Assembly: GCA_022712475.1 (NCBI GenBank)
Contig: JALAGK010000347.1
Span: 1-6,370 of the forward strand
DNA: 6,370 nucleotides
Origin: Enterobacteriaceae bacterium
GTDB taxonomy: Bacteria > Pseudomonadota > Gammaproteobacteria > Enterobacterales > Enterobacteriaceae
Direction: 5' to 3'
The notes below the pieces were generated by a model. The model did no database searches, was not told where the DNA came from, and saw only the letters and a program-made list of their open reading frames with translations. The position numbers and the translations under genes are program-made. Positions 1 to 6,370 of this stretch are shown here, in pieces; position 1 is the stretch's first letter; each line of letters starts with the position of its first letter.

Positions 1-130
1 GAGGATTTGAGGATTACGATTTTATAAGTTGAGAAGTTTTATATCGGCGCTAACGACAACAATCCCGCTATTGAAATGCACAGGTTCACAGCGTGGGGTT
101 GCGGCCCCCCGCTGAAATCGGCGACCGGAG

Positions 131-170
131 GGCAAAAAACAAAGTCAGACCGCCAGGAATGGCGGTCTGA
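131..170 (-). terminator. Intrinsic terminator, minus strand
   Basis: A perfect 10-bp GC-rich stem (145-154 with 161-170, six-base loop) is followed in the minus direction by CTTTGTTTTTTGCC. This fits a rho-independent terminator for transcripts coming from envZ, whose stop codon is about 315 bases upstream in that direction, or for an independent minus-strand RNA from this block. There is no U-tract on the plus side, so it should act in one direction only. Confidence 0.65.
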
Positions 171-175
171 GGTGA

Positions 176-198
176 CAAAATTGCCGAAAGCAATTTTG
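176..198. other. Perfect inverted repeat (9-bp stem, 5-base loop)
   Basis: The arms CAAAATTGC and GCAATTTTG flank CGAAA. On the minus strand the loop reads as a UUCG-type tetraloop closed by a U-G pair. It lies directly beside the minus-strand terminator and may be a second, weaker terminator stem or part of a structured RNA. No T-run follows on the plus side. Confidence 0.6.
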
Positions 199-332
199 AA
201 CAATACCATAGGCGTTGGCCCCAAAGGGACGAGGCTCCGGGATGAGCCGAGTAAACAGGATGCTACGTTGAGCGCCGGGAGGTGAGCGTACAGCCCAAAA
301 GGCGGCAATTACCTGACGGGGTCGCAGGATTG

Positions 333-362
333 TTACGGGGGGATGCGCCCCCTTAACTTTTT
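333..362 (+). terminator. Intrinsic terminator, plus strand
   Basis: GGGGG at 337-341 pairs with CCCCC at 348-352. After one mismatch (336/353) the stem continues with TTA at 333-335 against TAA at 354-356. CTTTTT follows at 357-362. There is no plus-strand protein gene upstream in the window, so this terminator argues for a non-coding transcript or for a gene entering from beyond position 1. A GGA (341-343) lies at the top of the stem. Confidence 0.65.
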
Positions 363-483
363 CACCGCAGATGAAACCCCGTTAATCACCGGGCTTCAAG
401 TGAACGGAATATTCCACCCGACTGCTGGTTAACGGAATCTTTCCAGTATAAGCACAACGTCGAGCAAACTGGCTCACGGCCGC

Positions 484-2555
<2,072 letters not shown>

Positions 2556-2661
2556 TGTTGTACTCCCAAAGGTTCGGACGGTTTGCTGCGTCCCACTCAA
2601 CAAGCGGCAGGAACAGCCTGACTTATTCTAAAAAAGCCCCCGCTCGCCACCAGTTAAATCT

Positions 2662-2690
2662 GGTATAAATTCTAGTCTAAATTGTTACAA
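2662..2690 (-). promoter_or_regulatory. Probable sigma-70 promoter of the ompR-envZ operon
   Basis: On the minus strand TTGTAA (2690-2685) and TATACC (2667-2662) are separated by exactly 17 bases, each with four of six consensus matches. Transcription would start near 2655, giving a leader of about 100 bases before the ompR start. The stretch from here towards ompR, including GGGGGCTTTTTTAGAATAA, resembles the ompB leader of E. coli as I remember it, where several promoters are used, so further start sites are likely. Confidence 0.5.
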
Positions 2691-2713
2691 AGCATATTTA
2701 ACAGCAGGTTATC

Positions 2714-2729
2714 TGCTCATTGAATCACA
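2714..2729. promoter_or_regulatory. Possible CRP site upstream of ompR
   Basis: TGCTC, six bases, then TCACA gives one perfect and one poor half of the CRP consensus TGTGA-N6-TCACA. It is centred about 66 bases upstream of the predicted ompR start of transcription, a workable activator position. CRP control of ompB is known in E. coli; the match here is weak, so this is only a suggestion. Confidence 0.3.
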
Positions 2730-2739
2730 ATCACTGGAT

Positions 2740-2770
2740 AAAAAACAAAAAAGCAGAGGATGACCTCTGC
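2740..2770 (-). terminator. Intrinsic terminator of greB
   Basis: On the minus strand a 7-bp stem (2770-2764 with 2759-2753) with a four-base loop is followed by TTTTTTGTTTTTT. It lies about 50 bases after the greB stop codon and about 50 bases before the predicted ompR promoter. It should insulate ompR from greB transcription, since both run the same way. Confidence 0.85.
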
Positions 2771-2822
2771 CTTCATGCTAATAGATGGAGTTAAGGCGTA
2801 CCAGGCGCGGTATAGGTCCCGG

Positions 2823-3305
2823 TTATTCGCCCTTTTCGTACTCAATTGAATTCACAAACCACATTTTCTCGCCCTCTGGCGTTGGCACTATGAACTCTTC
2901 ATCCACCTGCTTTTTCAGCAGCGCACGCGCCATGGGAGAGTCTATGGAGATGTAGTCTTTATTCTCGCCATAAATCTCCTCCGGGCCGACAATGCGGAAT
3001 TTTTTCACATCACCGGCCTCGTTTTCAATTTCCACCCAGGCGCCAAAAAACACGCGACCATCCTGCTGGGGCGAATAATCAACGATTTTTAGCTCCGGCA
3101 GCAGCTTGCGCAAAAAGCGCACTCGCCTGTCAATCTGGCGCAGCAGGCGTTTGTTGTAGGTGTAATCCGCGTTCTCAGAGCGGTCACCCAGGCTTGCCGC
3201 CCAGGAGACAATCTTTGTGATTTCCGGGCGCTTTTCCTTCCACAGGTGATCGTGTTCTTGCTTAAGTTTGTTATACCCTTCGCGGGTTATCAGTCGTGTA
3301 CCCAT
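2823..3305 (-). CDS. greB: Transcript cleavage/elongation factor GreB
   Basis: GreB binds the RNA polymerase secondary channel and stimulates cleavage of the 3' end of backtracked RNA. The 160 residues fit the family (158 in E. coli). The N-terminal coiled coil (about 1-75) carries the tip motif GDRSENADYTYNK with the acidic pair (Asp41, Glu44) used for Mg2+ coordination. The C-terminal FKBP-like domain includes VDYSPQQDGRVFFGAWVEIE and DYISIDSPMARALLKK, typical of GreB. The ATG at 3305 gives the standard MxTxLITREGY start, with GGAA six to seven bases upstream; the frame stays open to 3563 but that extension is not protein-like. Unlike E. coli as I recall it, greB points towards ompR and away from yhgF. 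The protein also differs from E. coli GreB at about a third of positions by recollection, far more than its neighbours do. Hand-counted GC is about 51%, and sampled lines of yhgF appear higher. It has its own terminator and probably its own promoter. Confidence 0.96.
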   Translation of the reverse strand: MGTRLITREGYNKLKQEHDHLWKEKRPEITKIVSWAASLGDRSENADYTYNKRLLRQIDRRVRFLRKLLPELKIVDYSPQQDGRVFFGAWVEIENEAGDVKKFRIVGPEEIYGENKDYISIDSPMARALLKKQVDEEFIVPTPEGEKMWFVNSIEYEKGE

Positions 3306-3340
3306 AACGTTCCGGCACTTGTTATCTGAGGTAAAACCTA

Positions 3341-3349
3341 AGGATACCA
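3341..3349 (-). promoter_or_regulatory. Possible extended -10 promoter element for greB
   Basis: On the minus strand TGGTATCCT gives an extended -10 (TGn followed by a four-of-six hexamer), placing a start near 3334 and a leader of about 30 bases. No acceptable -35 hexamer is found 16-18 bases upstream. The hexamer overlaps one arm of a small inverted repeat (GGATAC at 3342-3347, GTATCC at 3365-3370) of unknown meaning. Confidence 0.3.
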
Positions 3350-3396
3350 GCGCGAGCGCAGGAAGTATCCGATTCGCCGCCACCGCTGCGTCGCGG

Positions 3397-3426
3397 CTGG
3401 CATTTTTGCCCATCAATCCGTATAAC
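3397..3426 (+). promoter_or_regulatory. Probable sigma-70 promoter of yhgF
   Basis: CTGGCA at 3397-3402 (four of six) and TATAAC at 3421-3426 (five of six) are spaced by 18 bases. Transcription would start near 3433, leaving about 33 bases before the yhgF ATG. Because greB is divergent here, yhgF cannot be read through from greB and needs a promoter in this 160-base gap, which supports the call. Confidence 0.45.
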
Positions 3427-3465
3427 TGTCCCCTGAAATTTTGACACTCAGGACGACAACTCGCC

Positions 3466-5796
3466 ATGATGAATGATTCGCTCTGTCGCATTATTGCCAG
3501 CGAACTGCAGGCCCGCACTGAACAGGTGCAAGCCGCCGTTAATCTGCTCGACGAAGGTAACACCGTGCCGTTTATCGCACGTTACCGTAAAGAGGTCACC
3601 GGCGGCCTTGACGATACGCAATTGCGTAACCTCGAAACTCGCCTTGGCTATTTGCGTGAACTGGAAGACCGCCGCCAGGCTATCCTCAAATCCATCGCCG
3701 AGCAGGGCAAGCTGACCGACGAACTCTCCGGCGCCATTAACGCCACACTGAGCAAAACCGAACTCGAAGACCTTTACCTGCCGTATAAGCCTAAGCGGCG
3801 TACCCGGGGGCAGATTGCCATTGAAGCCGGTCTTGAGCCGCTTGCCGATACGCTGTGGAACACACCGTCTACCGTACCGGAAGACGAAGCAGCCAAATTT
3901 GTTGATGCCGATAAAGGCGTAGCTGACGTGAAAGCCGCGCTCGATGGCGCACGCTACATCATGATGGAACGCTTTGCTGAAGATGCCGCCTTGCTGGCAA
4001 AAGTGCGTGACTATCTTTGGAAGAACGCCCATCTGGTTGCCACTGTTGTTAGCGGTAAGGAAGAAGAAGGCGCGAAATTTCGCGATTATTTCGATCATCA
4101 CGAGCCGATTGCCCAGGTGCCGTCACACCGTGCGCTGGCCATGTTCCGTGGCCGTAACGAAGGCGTGTTGCAACTTGCCCTCAACGCCGACCCGCAGTTT
4201 GACGAACCGCCCAAAGAGAGCCACTGCGAGCAGATTATCATCGACCACCTCAATCTTCGCCTGAACAATGCCCCGGCAGACGGCTGGCGCCGTGCGGTGG
4301 TGAGCTGGACCTGGCGCATTAAAGTGCTGATGCATCTGGAAACCGAGCTGATGGGCACCGTGCGCGAGCGCGCCGAAGACGAAGCCATTAATGTGTTTGC
4401 CCGCAACCTGCACGACCTGCTGATGGCAGCACCCGCCGGGCTGCGCGCCACCATGGGTCTTGATCCGGGTCTGCGTACCGGGGTGAAAGTGGCGGTGGTT
4501 GATGCCACCGGCAAGCTGGTTGCCACCGACACCATTTATCCGCACACCGGCCAGGCTGCTAAAGCGGCGGTGGTGATTGCCGCGCTGTGCGAGAAGCACA
4601 ATGTTGAGCTGGTCGCTATCGGCAACGGCACCGCCTCGCGCGAAACCGAGCGCTTTTATCTCGACGTGCAAAAACAGTTCCCGAAGGTCACCGGCCAGAA
4701 GGTGATTGTAAGCGAAGCCGGGGCATCGGTGTATTCCGCCTCTGAGCTGGCAGCCCAGGAGTTCCCGGACCTCGACGTGTCGCTGCGTGGCGCCGTCTCC
4801 ATTGCTCGCCGCCTGCAGGACCCGCTGGCGGAGCTGGTGAAAATCGACCCTAAATCTATCGGCGTGGGCCAGTACCAGCATGACGTAAGCCAGAGCCAGC
4901 TTGCGAAAAAACTCGATGCAGTGGTGGAAGACTGCGTAAACGCCGTGGGCGTGGACCTCAACACAGCGTCTGTGCCGCTGCTGACGCGCGTGGCGGGACT
5001 GACACGCATGATGGCGCAAAACATTGTGTCATGGCGTGATGAAAACGGCCGCTTCCAGGACCGTCAGCAGTTGCTCAAGGTCAGCCGCCTGGGGCCGAAA
5101 GCGTTTGAACAGTGTGCTGGCTTTTTGCGCATCAACCACGGCGATAATCCGCTTGATGCTTCGACCGTACACCCGGAAGCCTACCCGGTGGTGGAACGCA
5201 TTCTCGCTGCCACTCGCCAGTCATTGCAGGACCTGATGGGCAATGGCAGCGAATTACGTGGCCTTAAAGCAAGCGACTTTACCGACGAGAAGTTCGGAGT
5301 GCCAACCGTCACCGACATCATCAAAGAGCTGGAAAAGCCGGGCCGCGACCCGCGCCCTGAGTTCAAAACGGCCCAGTTCGCCGACGGTGTGGAAACCCTC
5401 AACGACCTGCTACCGGGCATGGTACTGGAAGGGGCAGTCACCAACGTCACCAATTTTGGCGCGTTTGTCGATATTGGCGTCCATCAGGATGGTCTGGTGC
5501 ACATCTCCTCGCTCTCAGACCGATTTGTAGAAGACCCACACCAGGTGGTGAAAGCGGGCGATATCGTGAAGGTGAAAGTGCTGGAAGTGGACATGGCACG
5601 CAAGCGCATCGCGCTTACCATGCGTCTTGACGAGCAGCCAGGCGACAGCAATTCGCGCCGTGGCGCGGGCAACAGCAGCAGTGGCGCACGCGATAATAAA
5701 GCACGCCCGGCGGCTAAACCACGCCGCGACAGCGCCCCGGCAGGCAACAGCGCTATGGGTGACGCGCTGGCTGCAGCGTTCGGTAAAAAGCGCTAA
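3466..5796 (+). CDS. yhgF: Tex-family RNA-binding transcription accessory protein YhgF
   Basis: Conserved bacterial Tex protein of 776 residues (about 773 in E. coli), cytoplasmic, binding nucleic acid and linked to transcription in other species. The order is typical. An N-terminal helical Tex_N region (about 1-190) contains [18 protein letters not shown] YqgF/RNase H-like domain starts at [17 protein letters not shown] (from residue 330). A helix-hairpin-helix region lies at about 499-565 ([15 protein letters not shown], then [16 protein letters not shown]). An S1 RNA-binding domain spans about 650-721, and a Gly/Ser/Arg/Ala-rich, probably disordered tail runs from 722 to the end at KKR. 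The start MMNDS matches the family as I recall it. The nearest Shine-Dalgarno, AGGA at 3450-3453, is 12 bases from the first ATG, so initiation may be weak or use another contact; two adjacent ATG codons are possible starts. It ends just before a strong terminator and appears monocistronic. Confidence 0.97.
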   Translation: MMNDSLCRIIASELQARTEQVQAAVNLLDEGNTVPFIARYRKEVTGGLDDTQLRNLETRLGYLRELEDRRQAILKSIAEQGKLTDELSGAINATLSKTELEDLYLPYKPKRRTRGQIAIEAGLEPLADTLWNTPSTVPEDEAAKFVDADKGVADVKAALDGARYIMMERFAEDAALLAKVRDYLWKNAHLVATVVSGKEEEGAKFRDYFDHHEPIAQVPSHRALAMFRGRNEGVLQLALNADPQFDEPPKESHCEQIIIDHLNLRLNNAPADGWRRAVVSWTWRIKVLMHLETELMGTVRERAEDEAINVFARNLHDLLMAAPAGLRATMGLDPGLRTGVKVAVVDATGKLVATDTIYPHTGQAAKAAVVIAALCEKHNVELVAIGNGTASRETERFYLDVQKQFPKVTGQKVIVSEAGASVYSASELAAQEFPDLDVSLRGAVSIARRLQDPLAELVKIDPKSIGVGQYQHDVSQSQLAKKLDAVVEDCVNAVGVDLNTASVPLLTRVAGLTRMMAQNIVSWRDENGRFQDRQQLLKVSRLGPKAFEQCAGFLRINHGDNPLDASTVHPEAYPVVERILAATRQSLQDLMGNGSELRGLKASDFTDEKFGVPTVTDIIKELEKPGRDPRPEFKTAQFADGVETLNDLLPGMVLEGAVTNVTNFGAFVDIGVHQDGLVHISSLSDRFVEDPHQVVKAGDIVKVKVLEVDMARKRIALTMRLDEQPGDSNSRRGAGNSSSGARDNKARPAAKPRRDSAPAGNSAMGDALAAAFGKKR

Positions 5797-5810
5797 GTCC
5801 ACGAGTAACA

Positions 5811-5837
5811 AAAAGGCGGGAAATCTTCCCGCCTTTT
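5811..5837. terminator. Bidirectional intrinsic terminator between yhgF and the small exported-protein gene
   Basis: An 8-bp stem GGCGGGAA/TTCCCGCC (5815-5822 with 5826-5833, three-base loop) is flanked by AAAA on the left and TTTT on the right, and A-rich sequence continues left to 5809. It therefore has a U-tract on either strand. It ends yhgF 15 bases after its stop and also ends the convergent gene whose stop is at 5854. Confidence 0.88.
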
Positions 5838-5853
5838 CTCTTTATGCTGCGTT

Positions 5854-6132
5854 TTATTGTTTTTGTACAATCAGCTCGTGATACACCTCAGGCGTCGGCG
5901 CATTGTCGTTTTCGTCGGTCTGCTGAAACACCTGAACAATTTGCCAGCCCTGCGCCGCCAGTTCCGGCAGCGAGCCTTTAATTTTATCCGTGCAGGTAAA
6001 CACCGTTTTATTATTCAGCGTCTGCCCACTGGTGATGGGTTCTGGTTTTGACTGACAGACGTAAGCTTCACCCGCATTTGCTACTGCGGTCACGCAAAAA
6101 AGCACTGAAGCCAGCGCAATGCGCTTATTCAT
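5854..6132 (-). CDS. Small predicted periplasmic protein, function unknown
   Basis: A 92-residue protein I do not recognise. Residues 1-20 (MNKRIALASVLFCVTAVANA) form a clean Sec signal peptide: basic start, hydrophobic core, and ANA|G cleavage site. The mature part would be 72 residues with exactly two cysteines (26 and 47), suitable for one disulfide in the periplasm. Cys13 lies in the hydrophobic core, not in a lipobox, so a lipoprotein is unlikely. The segment LPELAAQGWQIVQVFQQT resembles the 'L-x-x-LGxxGWxxV' pattern of several small unknown-function families, which is only a loose analogy. The start at 6132 is set by a strong AAGGAG seven bases upstream and by the signal peptide; the frame is open to 6351 but the extra residues look non-coding. 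It converges on yhgF and shares its terminator. The role is unknown. Confidence 0.85.
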   Translation of the reverse strand: MNKRIALASVLFCVTAVANAGEAYVCQSKPEPITSGQTLNNKTVFTCTDKIKGSLPELAAQGWQIVQVFQQTDENDNAPTPEVYHELIVQKQ

Positions 6133-6139
6133 CAGGAAT

Positions 6140-6145
6140 CTCCTT
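6140..6145 (-). promoter_or_regulatory. Shine-Dalgarno site that fixes the small gene's start
   Basis: AAGGAG on the minus strand is seven bases before the ATG at 6132. It decides against the longer in-frame start at 6351, which would bury the signal peptide 73 residues inside the protein. Confidence 0.85.
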
Positions 6146-6204
6146 AAATAATGATACGTTCCATGCCGCGCCTGCCCGCATGGGGCAATATAACGTCGCC
6201 GAGG

Positions 6205-6233
6205 GTTATACCCTGGCTCAAAGGCAATGGATA
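6205..6233 (-). promoter_or_regulatory. Possible promoter of the small exported-protein gene
   Basis: On the minus strand TATAAC (6210-6205, five of six) has TATCCA (6233-6228, three of six) 17 bases upstream, giving a leader of about 65 bases. The -10 overlaps a short inverted repeat, GGGT-TAT-ACCC at 6203-6213, which might be an operator. The rest of 6234-6370 holds no gene or structure I can support. Confidence 0.27.
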
Positions 6234-6370
6234 CGCAGAAAACTCTGTATTTTAACACCAGAAAATTCACATACCTACGCCCTGGAGAAATCATTCCATC
6301 GCCACACGTAAAAAATGCAGTGTGCCCGTAAACCCTGCCATTACGGTTCAAGTTGAAACACGTATTTACC

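Larger units (their letters stand above)
89..362 (+). ncRNA. Candidate structured non-coding RNA, plus strand, 5' end uncertain
   Basis: The plus strand folds as a chain of local hairpins ending in a good intrinsic terminator at 333-362. Stems seen: 89-98 with 105-114 (one mismatch), 145-154 with 161-170 (10 bp perfect, loop AGGAAT), 176-184 with 190-198 (9 bp perfect), 233-237 with 244-248 (loop CGGGAT), and 306-315 with 325-332 (8 bp with a two-base bulge). Eight GGA triplets fall between 127 and 343, and those at 156 and 240 sit in hairpin loops, which is the usual look of CsrA/RsmA sites. The 5' end is not defined. A weak promoter (TTGCCG at 181, 17-base spacer, TACCAT at 204) would give a shorter RNA of about 145 bases beginning near 216. 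I do not recognise the RNA as a named family. It could instead be read from the minus strand, which has its own terminator at 131-170. Confidence 0.35.
1..483. other. Non-coding, hairpin-rich intergenic block downstream of envZ
   Basis: No convincing protein gene lies here. Two overlapping open frames exist. The plus frame at 76-285 starts at an ATG without a visible ribosome binding site. The minus frame at 39-308 begins at TTG. They cross the same hairpins in opposite directions, which suggests that RNA or DNA structure, not protein, shapes the sequence. The block contains stems at 89-114, 145-170, 176-198, 233-248, 306-332 and 333-356, and a terminator on each strand. In E. coli I would expect the 3' end of pckA within roughly 100 bases of envZ; no PckA-like frame is visible. 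The part at 363-483 shows only a short palindrome, GGAATATTCC at 406-415, and nothing else I can name. Confidence 0.6.

Noticed and set aside
76..285. Plus-strand open frame of 69 codons in the hairpin block
   Set aside because: No ribosome binding site before the ATG and it is built over hairpin arms. Kept only as a caution, since conservation at codon positions could revive it.
271..290. ERIC-like GGTGAGCG stretch
   Set aside because: Only eight or so bases resemble the ERIC repeat; the rest of the 120-base element is missing.
39..308. Minus-strand open frame of 89 codons in the hairpin block
   Set aside because: Starts at TTG, runs through the same stems and terminator as the opposite frame, and shows no domain or signal I can name.
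3441..3446. Perfect TTGACA hexamer just before yhgF
   Set aside because: The matching -10 would fall on the ATG itself with at best four of six matches, so transcription would start inside the gene; the TATAAC element upstream is a better choice.
4123..5019. 298-codon minus-strand open frame inside yhgF
   Set aside because: Antisense shadow with a His/Arg-rich composition typical of reverse-frame translation of GC-rich coding DNA.
6144..6156. Fur-box-like AATAATGATA before the small gene
   Set aside because: Only half of the 19-base consensus is present; the other half does not match, so iron control cannot be claimed from this.
5854..6351. 165-residue version of the small exported protein
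   Set aside because: The strong AAGGAG and the signal peptide both place the start at 6132; the upstream extension has no ribosome binding site and would abolish export.

Overview
The window looks like chromosomal DNA of an enteric gammaproteobacterium (Enterobacteriaceae; genus not resolved). OmpR is almost residue-for-residue the E. coli protein as I recall it. EnvZ and YhgF are also close to their E. coli forms, and the genes lie in the familiar ompB-greB-yhgF neighbourhood. These comparisons come from memory, not from a search.

Layout: 1-483 has no convincing gene. It holds a run of strong hairpins and two intrinsic terminators, one on each strand, and is best read as a candidate structured non-coding RNA locus. 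484-2555 is the minus-strand operon ompR-envZ, with a 4-base ATGA overlap. 2556-2822 holds the ompR leader and promoter and the greB terminator. 2823-3305 is greB on the minus strand. 3306-3465 is a divergent promoter region. 3466-5796 is yhgF (tex) on the plus strand. A bidirectional terminator lies at 5811-5837. A small exported protein of unknown function occupies 5854-6132 on the minus strand. 6133-6370 holds its leader and no gene I can support.

How the genes relate: EnvZ senses osmotic and envelope conditions and phosphorylates OmpR, which controls porin and other envelope genes. GreB rescues backtracked RNA polymerase, and YhgF/Tex is an RNA-binding protein linked to transcription, so these two neighbours share a theme of nucleic-acid handling rather than a pathway.

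Three things depart from the E. coli arrangement as I remember it. greB is flipped relative to both ompR and yhgF, and it is clearly more diverged than its neighbours. pckA is not next to the envZ 3' end, where a hairpin-rich block lies instead. A small signal-peptide gene sits after yhgF, where I would expect the feo operon promoter region. The hairpin block, which carries several GGA motifs including two in hairpin loops, and the inverted diverged greB are the most worthwhile leads. No mobile element, CRISPR array, tRNA or rRNA was seen.
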